Assembly (NCBI GenBank): GCA_963779735.1
Contig: CAVZZJ010000001.1
Coordinates: forward strand, 356,765-420,764
Direction of reading: 5' to 3'
Origin: Bog-473 sp963779735
GTDB taxonomy: Bacteria > Actinomycetota > Acidimicrobiia > Acidimicrobiales > RAAP-2
Length of the DNA stretch: 64,000 nucleotides
Shown here: piece by piece, positions 1 to 8,249 of the stretch
How positions within the stretch are numbered: the first letter of the stretch is position 1
How the letters are laid out: each line of letters starts with the position of its first letter
Program-made: the position numbers and the translations under genes
Notes under the pieces: model-generated
Databases searched by the model: none
Seen by the model: the letters and a program-made list of their open reading frames with translations, nothing else
Told to the model about the DNA's origin: nothing

Positions 1-1204
1 AGCCCGGCCGGCGGAAGAGCACGACCGAGAGCTCGGGCGGCCGAACCAGTTCGGTGTGCGGGGTCTCCTCAATGATCCGGGCACCCCGCCGGGCGATGGA
101 CAAGCCGGCTTCGATGGCGTCGCGGTAGGCGTCGAGGCCGTTGACGGCCAGGGAGAACCATAGCGGGAGCCCACGGGCGCGCCGCGTGAGGTGGTAGGCG
201 TAGTCGCTCGGGTTCCACTCCTCGGGCTTTCCGCGGTGCAGCACGTCAAGGTACGAGGCGTCTTGGGTGAAGACCGCCTTGGCCAGGTTGGGTTGGCGGT
301 AGATGAGCGCGGCGCAGTCGAAGGGCGCGAAGAGCCACTTGTGGGGATCGACGATGAACGAATCGGCCCGCTCGAACCCGGCGAACCTGGCCCGGGCCGA
401 GGGTGCGAACAGGGCGGCACCCCCGTAGGCCCCGTCGACGTGGAACCACAGGGAGCGTTCCCGGGCCACGTCGGCCACGCCGGAGAGATCGTCGACCATG
501 CCGGCGTTCGTGGTTCCTGCGGTGGCGACCACGGCGACCACGTCGTCGGCCCGAAGATGGTGGTCCAGGACGGCCCGCAGGGCGGATCCGGTCAGGCGGT
601 GATCCTCGGTGGGCACGACGAGCGCCTCGACGCCGATGACGTGCAGCGCCTTGCCCACCGAGGAGTGGGCCTCGTCGCTCACGGCGACGAGAGGGTGCGC
701 GGGACCGGCGGTCGTGCCCCGCCGGTACCCGGCCGTGTCGCGCGCCACCACCAGTGCCGAGAGGTTCCCGGCCGATCCGCCGGCCACGAAGCATCCTCCG
801 GCCTCGGGGGGAAAGCCGGCCACCTGCGCGATGACCCCGAGGGCCTGGTTCTCCGCCACGACGACGCCGGCCGCCTCCAGCCAGGAGGTGCCGTGCAACG
901 AGGAGCACGAGACGAACATGTCGAAGAGGAGCGCAGCCTTGGTGGGCGCCGCGGGGATGAAGGAGAGGAAGCGAGGGCTGTCGCACGACACGACGGCGGT
1001 CGCCAGCCGGTCGATGAAGAGGTGCAGCACGGTCGCCGCGTCGTTGCCCTCCGGGCGCATCAGCCCGGTCAGCGCGTCGCTCAGCGCCTCCGCCAGGCCA
1101 CCGAAGTCGAGCGACACGGGGTCGAGCGACAAACGCTCCCGGCACGCGGCCACCACGAGATCGGTCATGGCGGGGTCGTACTCGAACATCCCCGACACCG
1201 GCAT
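1..1204 (-). CDS. PLP-dependent group II decarboxylase (aromatic-amino-acid/glutamate decarboxylase type), C-terminus cut by window edge
   Basis: About 401 residues are visible, starting MPVSGMFEYDPAM; the C-terminus lies left of the window, and the family is usually 460-490 residues. The fold-type I decarboxylase hallmarks are present: a GGSAGN segment that contacts the cofactor phosphate, SDEAHSS with the ring-stacking His, HVDGAYGG with the cofactor-binding Asp, and DPHKWLF with the Schiff-base lysine at about residue 289. The family removes the alpha-carboxyl of an amino acid (Trp, Tyr, Dopa or Glu type) in the cytosol; the substrate cannot be read from sequence. The ATG lies 5 bp after the larC stop, so the gene is probably the last of a larB-larC-decarboxylase transcript. 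I see no link in function to nickel-pincer synthesis. Confidence 0.9.
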   Translation of the reverse strand, partial: MPVSGMFEYDPAMTDLVVAACRERLSLDPVSLDFGGLAEALSDALTGLMRPEGNDAATVLHLFIDRLATAVVSCDSPRFLSFIPAAPTKAALLFDMFVSCSSLHGTSWLEAAGVVVAENQALGVIAQVAGFPPEAGGCFVAGGSAGNLSALVVARDTAGYRRGTTAGPAHPLVAVSDEAHSSVGKALHVIGVEALVVPTEDHRLTGSALRAVLDHHLRADDVVAVVATAGTTNAGMVDDLSGVADVARERSLWFHVDGAYGGAALFAPSARARFAGFERADSFIVDPHKWLFAPFDCAALIYRQPNLAKAVFTQDASYLDVLHRGKPEEWNPSDYAYHLTRRARGLPLWFSLAVNGLDAYRDAIEAGLSIARRGARIIEETPHTELVRPPELSVVLFRRPG

Positions 1205-1209
1205 GGCGG

Positions 1210-2439
1210 TCAGCGCTCCTCGCCGCCGGGGGGCTCGGCTGCCGCGCCGCGCCGGGACCGCCTCCACGCTTCCTCGGCGCGCGATGCGACCTCGTGGACG
1301 CCCCGGCCGCTCGCCGTGGCGATGGAGACGACGTCGTCGAACTCGGGCTTGGCCCGCCCGTAGCCGACCTTCATGCGCACCACCTTTCCGTCAATGGTGA
1401 CCTCGTCGAGCCTGCGGGCGACCGGCCACCGCTCGGCCGCCGTGGCGCGCACCCCGAAGGTCCCGGTGGAGGCGGAGACGACCTGGCGGAGCGCGTCGAG
1501 GTGCGCCGTGTCGGTGAGGACGTGCAGGACGTGGCCGGGCCGGCCTTTCTTCATGGTCACCGCGCTGACCCAGGCGTCGAACGCGCCGGCCTCGAGGGCG
1601 GCCGACACGGCGTGGCCGAGTTGCTCCCCGGTCACGTCGTCGAGGTTGGTCTCCAGCAGCAGCGCCGGCTGGCCCGGGCCGATGTCGGCCCGCTCGTCTC
1701 GCCTCCCGATGACGACCTGCGTGCAGTTGGGCAGCTCGTCGAGCTCGCCCGCTCCTCCCCCGAACCCGCTCGCGGACACCACCATGGCGGGCATCGGCCC
1801 GAAAGACGTGGACAGCGCGGCCAGCAGCGCGGCACCGGTGGGGGTGGTCAACTCCACCGTTGTTGCCCGCCCGTACGTCGGCACGTCCTGGAGCAGGCGG
1901 ACGGCGGCCGGGGAGGGATTGGGCAGCAGGCCGTGGGCCGTGCGTACCGTCCCGGTCCCGGTGGCGACGGCCGACGCCGTCACCTCGTCGACGCCCAACA
2001 CCTCGAGCGCGGCGACGGTGCCGACGATGTCGATGATGGCGTCGTGGCCGCCGACCTCGTGGAAGTGGACGTCGTCGACCGGCCGGCCGTGCAGGGCGGA
2101 CTCCACCTCGGCCAGCCGGCGGAACACGGCCAGGGAGCGGTCCGTCACCCGGGGAGGGAGGGCGGCGGCGGCGATCAGGCCGGTGATGCGGGCGTGGGTG
2201 CGGACGGCGGCGTCGCTCTCGGCGCGTACCTGCGCCCGGGCACAGGCCACCCCGCCGCGCAGCGACCGCTCCACGTGCAGTTCCCATCCGGGCAGGTCGA
2301 GGCGGTCGAGAAGGAGCCGGATCTCGTCAATGTCCGCACCGGCATCGATGAGGGAGCCCAGGGCCATGTCGCCGGCGATGCCGGCGAAGCAGTGGAACCA
2401 GGCGACCGTCGGGGGAGGACCTGCGACCGGGGAGCTCAT
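1210..2439 (-). CDS. larC: LarC, nickel insertion protein of nickel-pincer nucleotide synthesis
   Basis: A 409-residue protein of the LarC (DUF111) family. LarC inserts nickel into pyridinium-3,5-bisthiocarboxylic acid mononucleotide to finish the cofactor of lactate racemase and related enzymes. Family blocks are visible: FHCFAGIAGDM near the N-terminus, HFHEVGGHDAIIDI in the first third and LETNLDDVTGEQLG in the second half. In Lactiplantibacillus larC is split into two frames joined by programmed frameshifting; here it is one uninterrupted frame. The ATG overlaps the larB stop by 4 bp (ATGA), which implies translational coupling. larE, the sulfur-transfer partner, is not in this window. 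Longer upstream extensions of this frame run inside larB and are not credible. Confidence 0.92.
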   Translation of the reverse strand: MSSPVAGPPPTVAWFHCFAGIAGDMALGSLIDAGADIDEIRLLLDRLDLPGWELHVERSLRGGVACARAQVRAESDAAVRTHARITGLIAAAALPPRVTDRSLAVFRRLAEVESALHGRPVDDVHFHEVGGHDAIIDIVGTVAALEVLGVDEVTASAVATGTGTVRTAHGLLPNPSPAAVRLLQDVPTYGRATTVELTTPTGAALLAALSTSFGPMPAMVVSASGFGGGAGELDELPNCTQVVIGRRDERADIGPGQPALLLETNLDDVTGEQLGHAVSAALEAGAFDAWVSAVTMKKGRPGHVLHVLTDTAHLDALRQVVSASTGTFGVRATAAERWPVARRLDEVTIDGKVVRMKVGYGRAKPEFDDVVSIATASGRGVHEVASRAEEAWRRSRRGAAAEPPGGEER

Positions 2440-3197
2440 GGGAGCAGCCGGGACACGGCGCAGGCCGCCCCGTAGCCGTTGTCGATCCCGACGACGGTCA
2501 CGCCCGAGGCGCAGGCGGCGAGCATGGCCAGCAGCGCGGTCACTCCCTCGAAGGCAGCTCCGTACCCGGTGCTGGTGGGCACGGCCACCACCGGGGCGGG
2601 GGTGAGACCGCCCACGACGCTGGCCAGTGCCCCCTCCATGCCGGCGATCACCACCACGACGTCGGCCATGGCCAGCCCGTCGACCTCGGCCAGCAGACGG
2701 TGCAGCCCGGCCACGCCGCAGTCGACCAGCACCGTCGGAGCGAACCCCAGCGCCCCGAGCACGGCGGTGCACTCGGTGGCCACCGGGAGATCGGCCGTCC
2801 CGGCCGTCACCACGACCACGCTCCCCGCCCGCGGCGGTGCCGGGCGGAACGTCATGGTGCAGGTGGGCCGGGAGTCGGTCACCTCGCCGGGTCCGTGGCC
2901 GCGCGCCTGGGTCATGGCCGAGACGGCCTTCACCTGGGTCTCGCTGGCCCTGGTGAGCAGGACGGGGCCGGTAGTGCCCTCCAGGAGCTCCCCGACGATG
3001 GCGGCGCAGTGTTCGGGCGTCTTTCCCGGACCGTAGACGGCCTCGGGCATGCCCTGGCGCAGGTCACGGTGGTGGTCGACGCGGGCGAACCCCAGGTCGG
3101 CGTAGGGCAGCCGGCGCAGCTGGCGGACGGCGTCGTCCGGGGGGCAGTCACCCGAGGCGACCCGATCGATCAGCGCGCGCAGTGTGGTGGCATCCAT
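2436..3197 (-). CDS. larB: LarB, pyridinium-3,5-biscarboxylic acid mononucleotide synthase
   Basis: A 253-residue protein of the LarB family. LarB carboxylates and hydrolyses nicotinic acid adenine dinucleotide to the biscarboxylated mononucleotide, the first step toward the nickel-pincer cofactor. The C-terminal half has the PurE/AIR-carboxylase-like fold, seen in the stretches VVTAGTADLPVA, GMEGALASVVGGL and AVPTSTGYG. The N-terminal segment has the family's GKTPEHC. The ATG at 3197 follows a GAGGA-type ribosome site; an in-frame GTG nine bases upstream is the alternative. It is divergent from pheA with only about 20 bp between starts. Confidence 0.92.
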   Translation of the reverse strand: MDATTLRALIDRVASGDCPPDDAVRQLRRLPYADLGFARVDHHRDLRQGMPEAVYGPGKTPEHCAAIVGELLEGTTGPVLLTRASETQVKAVSAMTQARGHGPGEVTDSRPTCTMTFRPAPPRAGSVVVVTAGTADLPVATECTAVLGALGFAPTVLVDCGVAGLHRLLAEVDGLAMADVVVVIAGMEGALASVVGGLTPAPVVAVPTSTGYGAAFEGVTALLAMLAACASGVTVVGIDNGYGAACAVSRLLP

Positions 3198-3220
3198 AAT
3201 CCTCACTATCCTGCCCGGGA

Positions 3221-4153
3221 GTGAACCCCCCTGCGACCACGGTCGCCTACTTCGGGCCGGCCGCCACCTTCACCCACGAGGCGCTCCTCAGTGAGCCTGA
3301 TCTGGCTGCGGCCGAGCTCCGACCGGTCTCGACCATCACCGGAGTCCTCGAGGAGGTGGCCACTGGCCGGGCCGACCTGGGCTTCGTGCCGATTGAGAAC
3401 GCCATTGAGGGCACCGTCAGCGCGACGATCGACGGCCTCATCTTCGATGTCGACCTCTACATCGAGCGCGAGGTCGTGATGGACATCCACCTTCATCTGA
3501 TGGCCAGGCCGGGCACCCTGATCGGCCAGATAGAGCGGGTGTCGTCCTATCCCCACGCGCTGGCCCAGTGCCAGAAGTACCTGGCACGCCAGGTTCCCCG
3601 AGCCGAACAGGTGGCGGCCAACTCCACCGCCGACGCCGCCCGGTTGCTCGGTGAGTTCGAGGCCCCCAACGTCGCGGCCATTGCGCCGCGCCTGGCGGCC
3701 GAGCGTTACGGCCTGGCCATCTTGGCCGAGGACGTGGAGGATCATCCGGAGAACCAGACGCGGTTCGTCGCCGTGGCGCGATCGCACGTGCCCAAGCCCA
3801 CGGGCCACGACAAGACGAGCATCGTGTGCTTCCAGCGGGCCGACCACCCCGGCAGCCTGCACGGCATCCTGGGGCAGTTCGCCGCCCGCAACATCAACCT
3901 GACCAAGCTCGAATCACGCCCGACCAAGCAGAACCTCGGCGACTACTGCTTCGTCATCGACCTGAGCGGTCACATCGGCGACGAGGTGATCGGCGACTGC
4001 CTGCGCGATCTGCACGCCAGCTTGGCGGGGGTGAAGTTCCTCGGGTCCTACCCTGCTGCCGGCGCCCACGGCGCCCAACAGCGCCGGCAGGCCGACGAGG
4101 CATGGCAGGCGGCCGACGGGTGGCTGTCGGGCCTGCGCGCCTCCATCGGCTGA
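3221..4153 (+). CDS. pheA: Prephenate dehydratase with C-terminal ACT domain
   Basis: A 310-residue monofunctional PheA that converts prephenate to phenylpyruvate in phenylalanine synthesis. The N-terminal periplasmic-binding-like catalytic domain opens with VAYFGPAATFTHEAL and contains VPIENAIEGTV and the catalytic NQTRF block near residue 185. An ACT regulatory domain follows, with the phenylalanine-binding GSLHGILGQF and LESRP motifs. Length and domain order match actinobacterial PheA. The start is GTG, with no clear ribosome site in the very short divergent spacer to larB, so translation may be nearly leaderless. Confidence 0.94.
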   Translation: MNPPATTVAYFGPAATFTHEALLSEPDLAAAELRPVSTITGVLEEVATGRADLGFVPIENAIEGTVSATIDGLIFDVDLYIEREVVMDIHLHLMARPGTLIGQIERVSSYPHALAQCQKYLARQVPRAEQVAANSTADAARLLGEFEAPNVAAIAPRLAAERYGLAILAEDVEDHPENQTRFVAVARSHVPKPTGHDKTSIVCFQRADHPGSLHGILGQFAARNINLTKLESRPTKQNLGDYCFVIDLSGHIGDEVIGDCLRDLHASLAGVKFLGSYPAAGAHGAQQRRQADEAWQAADGWLSGLRASIG

Positions 4154-4278
4154 CGACGAGCGCCTCGTCGAGAGTCGGGAGACCGCCAGCGCGGGCAAGG
4201 CGAGGTCGGCCAAGAGGTGCCCGACATCACACGGCCGTCGCGTCCTGCTCGCCAGCGGACGCGAAGAGATGGCCGGTC

Positions 4279-4311
4279 GTTCGATCGTCGTTCGCGTCCG
4301 GTTCATGGCCC
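4279..4311 (+). promoter_or_regulatory. PHO-box-like triple 11-bp direct repeat
   Basis: Three consecutive 11-base units begin with GTTC: GTTCGATCGTC (4279-4289), GTTCGCGTCCG (4290-4300) and GTTCATGGCCC (4301-4311). Eleven-base direct-repeat units starting G-T/G-TCA are the known layout of PhoP operators in actinobacteria. The array ends 18 bases before the chosen ATG of a secreted purple acid phosphatase, where a phosphate-starvation operator would be expected. The layout is seen; PhoP binding is inferred. Confidence 0.55.
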
Positions 4312-4329
4312 TCCGTTACCTTGCAGCCC

Positions 4330-6411
4330 ATGTTCCCCGACGATGAAGGAAGCGGACCTTCCGGCGCGTCCGGCATACTCCGATCTGGACTGTCGCGGCG
4401 TCAGTTCATGCTGCTCGCCGGTGTCGCCGGGTTCGCTGCAGCGGCACTCGACCTCGGCCTGGGCGAGGGCTACTCCTTCGCCGCCGGTCCGGGTGGCACC
4501 AGCTCGCTCGGCTCGGGGACGGTGCCCGAGCAGATCCATCTCACCTGGGGGAGTGATCCCTCCACGGAGGTCACCATCTCCTGGGCGTCGGCCAGCGCCG
4601 AGGTCACGCCGCAGGTGACGCTCAGCCCGGCCGGCTCGGGCGGCCAGACGGTGTTCGACGCCACCCCTCTCTCTTACACCGACGGCCTGAGCGGCGAAAA
4701 GGTCTTCTGCTACCACCTCCCGTTGACCGGTCTCACGCCGAACACGACGTACACCTACGTGGTCGAGGACGCCGCGACGCCGGCGGTCACGTTCACCAGC
4801 ACGTTCACCACGACAAGTCAGGGGCGCTTCGCCTTCGCCTTCACGAGCTTCGGCGACCTCGGCACGCCGGGCGCGGGCGCCACCTACACCCTGGCCGACG
4901 GCTCGACCATCTCGTCGACCACCTACAGCGAGTCCCAGTGGAACGCCTACAACGCGGTGGGTGAGGTGGAGGCGCTGGAACCGCTGTTCCATCTGCTAAA
5001 CGGCGACCTGTGCTACGCCGACAAGGAGACCATCTCTTCGACCGGAGCGACGACCTCGGGGTCGGCCAACGTCCAGCCGGCCCCCGAGGTGTGGCGGGAC
5101 TTCGGCCTCAACGTCCAGCGCTCGGCCTCCAAGCGGCCCTGGATGCCCTGCATCGGGAACCACGAGGCGGAGCTCGACAACGGACCCAACGGCTACAACT
5201 CGTACAACACGCGGTACTGGTTGCCCAGCAACGGCTCGACATCGTTCCAGGGCAGCTACTACTCGTTCCAGGTCGGGTCGGTGCTGTTCATCAGCCTCGA
5301 CGCCAACGACGTGTGCTACCAGGGCGCCGGCGCCTACAACGTGGGCTTCACCGCCACCACCGACCCCGAGGGTAACTCGATCCCGGCGGCCGACCACGTC
5401 TACAACCAGTACTACACCGGTGGCTTCACGCAGAACCCCAACGGCACCCTCTCTCCCGGTGGGGCTACGCCCAACGCCCAGGCCGTCTGGCTCCAGAACA
5501 CCCTGTCCACGGCGCGCGCCAGCACCACCGTCGACTGGATCGTCGTCCAGATGCACCAGTGCGCCCTCTCGTCGTCGACCGACAACGGCTGCGACGCCGG
5601 TATCCGCCAGGCCTGGGTACCGCTCTTCGACCAGTACGAGGTGGACCTGGTGCTGAACGGTCACGACCACGACTACGACCGCTCCTACCCCGTGCGGGGA
5701 TTCGTACCGGCCCCCTACCCCGGCACCTCGACCTGGAAGGGATCTGCGAACACCGGCTGGCCCAGCAACTATGTCTACAACACCAGCGGGCCGACGTCCG
5801 TCGCGCCGAACAGCGGGGCGGTCGTCAACACCTTCACACCCGTCGTGGCCAGCGGCGAGGGGAGCGGGCTCACCCCATCCAGCCCCTTCGACACGACACT
5901 GGGAACGGTGTACATGGTGATCGGCGGGGGTGGGACCAACAAGCGCGACAACACCTACTTGAGCGGAACGGCCAACGTCACCACTTTCACTCAGATCCGC
6001 GTGGGCACCGCCTTCGACGGCATCGCCGCCGGGACCAAGCCACTGCCCGACGCCAGCGAGCCTTGCAGCTGGTCGGCCGTCAAGGACACCACCGACGCCT
6101 ACGGCATCGCCCTGTTCAGCGTCAACCCCGGCGTCCAGGGTGGCAACACGACGATGACGGTCACCTACTACCACGCGCCAACCCAGTCGAGCGGGACGCC
6201 CAACTACAGCACCTACGACACCTTCTACCTGACCCGTCCCCGCAGCGACAACCCGCCGGCCGCCACGCCCGAGTTCCCCATGCCGGCGTACGCTGTGGGC
6301 GGTGCGGTGGCGCTCGGCGCCGGAGCCATGCTGCTCCAGCAACACCGGCAGGCCAAGAAGGCCGAACGGCAGGCCGAGCTGGTTCAGGCCGCAGGGCCTC
6401 GGGCCGACTGA
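4330..6411 (+). CDS. Tat-exported purple acid phosphatase-type metallophosphoesterase with PEFP C-terminal sorting tag
   Basis: A 693-residue protein with a twin-arginine signal (LSRRQFMLLAGVAGF, residues about 19-33), a fibronectin-like purple acid phosphatase N-terminal domain, then a metallophosphoesterase domain. All metal-ligand blocks are present: GDLG (Asp176), GDLCYAD (Asp226, Tyr229), GNHE (Asn277, His278), VQMHQC and GHDHDYDR (His445, His447). The tyrosine in the second block is the purple acid phosphatase signature. It should release phosphate from organic esters outside the membrane. The tail is TPEFP, a hydrophobic helix and a basic end, the same architecture as exported proteins near the exosortase at 50.5 kb. 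The start is set by the Tat signal and the PHO-like box just upstream; longer versions overlap pheA. Confidence 0.9.
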   Translation: MFPDDEGSGPSGASGILRSGLSRRQFMLLAGVAGFAAAALDLGLGEGYSFAAGPGGTSSLGSGTVPEQIHLTWGSDPSTEVTISWASASAEVTPQVTLSPAGSGGQTVFDATPLSYTDGLSGEKVFCYHLPLTGLTPNTTYTYVVEDAATPAVTFTSTFTTTSQGRFAFAFTSFGDLGTPGAGATYTLADGSTISSTTYSESQWNAYNAVGEVEALEPLFHLLNGDLCYADKETISSTGATTSGSANVQPAPEVWRDFGLNVQRSASKRPWMPCIGNHEAELDNGPNGYNSYNTRYWLPSNGSTSFQGSYYSFQVGSVLFISLDANDVCYQGAGAYNVGFTATTDPEGNSIPAADHVYNQYYTGGFTQNPNGTLSPGGATPNAQAVWLQNTLSTARASTTVDWIVVQMHQCALSSSTDNGCDAGIRQAWVPLFDQYEVDLVLNGHDHDYDRSYPVRGFVPAPYPGTSTWKGSANTGWPSNYVYNTSGPTSVAPNSGAVVNTFTPVVASGEGSGLTPSSPFDTTLGTVYMVIGGGGTNKRDNTYLSGTANVTTFTQIRVGTAFDGIAAGTKPLPDASEPCSWSAVKDTTDAYGIALFSVNPGVQGGNTTMTVTYYHAPTQSSGTPNYSTYDTFYLTRPRSDNPPAATPEFPMPAYAVGGAVALGAGAMLLQQHRQAKKAERQAELVQAAGPRAD

Positions 6412-6472
6412 GTCGGGCTCCACTAACCACTACCCACTACCCCGGGCGGCCCACGGCCGACATCCGCGGCCC

Positions 6473-6835
6473 TCAGCTGTCGATGGCCGATCGGAGCTCG
6501 GCCAGGCGAGCGCGGTTGAGCGAGTACCAGACCCACTTGCCCCGCCGCTCACCCCGGACCAGACCCGCCTCGCTCAGGATCTTGAGGTGGTGCGAGACGG
6601 TGGGCTGACTCTTGGCCAGGGGCCCCACGAAGTCGCAGACGCAGACCTCCCCCTCGGGTGAAGCGGCCAGGATACTGAGCACCCGCAGCCGGGCGGGATC
6701 GGCCAGTGCGCTGAAGCCGGCGGCCAGCTCGGCGGCATCGACGGCGTCGAGCGGTGCGCTGAGCACCGAGGCACAGCACTCCGCCGATCGGTCGTTGGCC
6801 GTAGCGGCCTGCTTGCCCACGTCCTCCCCTTCCAT
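6473..6835 (-). CDS. arsR: ArsR/SmtB-family arsenic-responsive repressor
   Basis: A 120-residue winged-helix regulator. It contains ALADPARLRVLSIL before the recognition region, the metalloid-binding EVCVCDF with the paired cysteines typical of As(III)-sensing ArsR, QPTVSHHLKIL as recognition helix and the wing RRGKWVWYSL. A further Cys pair near residue 20 (ECCAS) could contribute to sensing. It is divergent from arsI, with palindromic sites between the genes, so it most likely represses both transcripts until arsenite binds. The ATG at 6835 follows GGGGAGG. An upstream in-frame ATG would place the start inside the operator. Confidence 0.9.
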   Translation of the reverse strand: MEGEDVGKQAATANDRSAECCASVLSAPLDAVDAAELAAGFSALADPARLRVLSILAASPEGEVCVCDFVGPLAKSQPTVSHHLKILSEAGLVRGERRGKWVWYSLNRARLAELRSAIDS

Positions 6836-6841
6836 TGACAA

Positions 6842-6887
6842 GTATCGATGCATCAGCCATACTCGATGCATCGACTGGTATCGATAC
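6842..6887. promoter_or_regulatory. arsR-arsI intergenic operator with palindromes
   Basis: The 66-bp spacer between the divergent arsR and arsI starts holds three related elements: GTATCGATGCATC (6842-6854), the perfect palindrome TCGATGCATCGA (6863-6874) and the perfect palindrome GTATCGATAC (6878-6887). They share the core ATCGAT/TCGATGCATC. Position and symmetry fit ArsR operator sites covering both promoters. Confidence 0.7.
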
Positions 6888-6901
6888 TACAGGAGGCCAT
6901 C

Positions 6902-7387
6902 GTGTCACGGGTCCAACTCGCGCTGAACGTCAGTGACATCGACCAAGCCGTCGCGTTCTACTCCCAGCTCTTCGGGGTCGCGCCGGCCAAGCGCCAGCCG
7001 GGCTATGCCAACTTCGCCATTGCCGACCCGCCGCTCAAGCTCGTCTTGGTGGAGGGCCTCACCACTCGGGGTCACGGCGTCGTTGGCGCCCTCAACCACC
7101 TGGGCGTCGAGGTGGAGACCCCCGACGAAGTCACTGCCGCCGCAGGCCGCCTGAGCCATGGCGGGCTCGAGACCGAGGTCGAGGAGCAGACGACCTGTTG
7201 CTACGCCGTCCAGGACAAGGCCTGGGTCAGCGACCCTGACGGTGTGCCCTGGGAGGTCTACACCGTCCTGGCCGACGCGCCGGCCGAGACCGGCATCGCC
7301 GGCGACGGAAGCTGCTGCGTCCCCGAGGCCGTCGCGAGCGCTCCGGTTACGGTTGGCGCAGCCCGACCCGGCTCGTCTTGTCGCTGA
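6902..7387 (+). CDS. arsI: ArsI/CadI-family C-As lyase (VOC/glyoxalase fold)
   Basis: A 161-residue vicinal-oxygen-chelate dioxygenase. ArsI cleaves the carbon-arsenic bond of trivalent organoarsenicals such as methylarsenite, giving As(III). The diagnostic TTCCYAVQDKAWV segment carries the adjacent thiols (Cys99-Cys100) that bind the organoarsenical. The metal ligands of the family are at expected places: Gln5 in VQLALNV, a His in LNHLGVEVE and a Glu in WEVYTVL. The GTG start is set by AGGAGG six bases upstream. CadI proteins share the fold, but the Cys pair and arsenic neighbours favour ArsI. Confidence 0.9.
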   Translation: MSRVQLALNVSDIDQAVAFYSQLFGVAPAKRQPGYANFAIADPPLKLVLVEGLTTRGHGVVGALNHLGVEVETPDEVTAAAGRLSHGGLETEVEEQTTCCYAVQDKAWVSDPDGVPWEVYTVLADAPAETGIAGDGSCCVPEAVASAPVTVGAARPGSSCR

Positions 7388-7426
7388 GCAAGGGCAAGAG
7401 CGGGAGAGACGATCGGGGATCTGGCC

Positions 7427-8161
7427 GTGAAGGACACCGTCTTGTGGCGGCGACTGCTCGCCGAGTTCCTGGGCAGCGCGTTCCTGGCCGCCGCCGTCAT
7501 AGGCTCGGGGATCGCCGCGCAGACGCTTTCGCCCGGGAACGCGGGTCTGCAGCTCTTCGAGAGCGCGGCGGCCACCGCCACCGGCCTGTTCGCCGTCATC
7601 TTGATGTTCGGCCCGATCTCGGGTGGGCACTTCAACCCGGTGGTCTCCTTCGTCGACGCCGGATTCGGGGGGCTCAGGTGGAGGGACGCCCTGGCGTACC
7701 TACCCTTTCAGGCCGTCGGGTGCATCTGCGGAGCAGTGGTCGCCAATGTGATGTTCTCGGAGGCCGCTATCTCCATCTCGACCAAGCACCGGGCGTCGGG
7801 ACCCCACTGGTTCTCCGAGGTGGTGGCCACCGTCGGCCTGGTCCTGGTGATCTTCGCCCTGGCCCGATCCGGGCGGTCCCACCTCGCACCGGCGGCGGTC
7901 GGGGCCTACATCGGCGCCGCCTACCTCTTCACCAGTTCGACCAGCTTCGCCAACCCGGCCATCACGGTGGGTCGCATGTTCTCCAACACCTTCGCCGGCA
8001 TCGCCCCCTCCTCGGTCCCGAGCTTCGTGTCCGCCCAGATCGTCGGTGGTGTGCTGGCTTTCGGGCTGATCAAGTGCCTCTACCCGGGCATGACCAAGGA
8101 CGAGGCGGCCGACGTCATTGAGCCGCACCTGGGCCAAGAGAGCGACCTAAGGACCCGCTGA
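7427..8161 (+). CDS. aqpS: Aquaporin/MIP-family channel, probable AqpS-type metalloid channel
   Basis: A 244-residue six-helix major intrinsic protein with both half-helix motifs: NPV in GGHFNPVVSF and NPA in FANPAITVGRMFS. In several bacteria an aquaglyceroporin encoded in the ars operon replaces the arsenite pump: ArsC makes arsenite inside and the channel lets it leave down its gradient. Position between arsI and arsC, with no ArsB or Acr3 gene nearby, fits that model. The start is GTG. The alternative is a general water or glycerol channel. Confidence 0.85.
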   Translation: MKDTVLWRRLLAEFLGSAFLAAAVIGSGIAAQTLSPGNAGLQLFESAAATATGLFAVILMFGPISGGHFNPVVSFVDAGFGGLRWRDALAYLPFQAVGCICGAVVANVMFSEAAISISTKHRASGPHWFSEVVATVGLVLVIFALARSGRSHLAPAAVGAYIGAAYLFTSSTSFANPAITVGRMFSNTFAGIAPSSVPSFVSAQIVGGVLAFGLIKCLYPGMTKDEAADVIEPHLGQESDLRTR

Positions 8162-8249
8162 TGGATCGGACCAATCCACCGCGCCCAACACGCCACGAAA
8201 CGAATTCTCAGTCCTGGTCATGTCGAGTGATGCCAACGAGGGAACGAAC

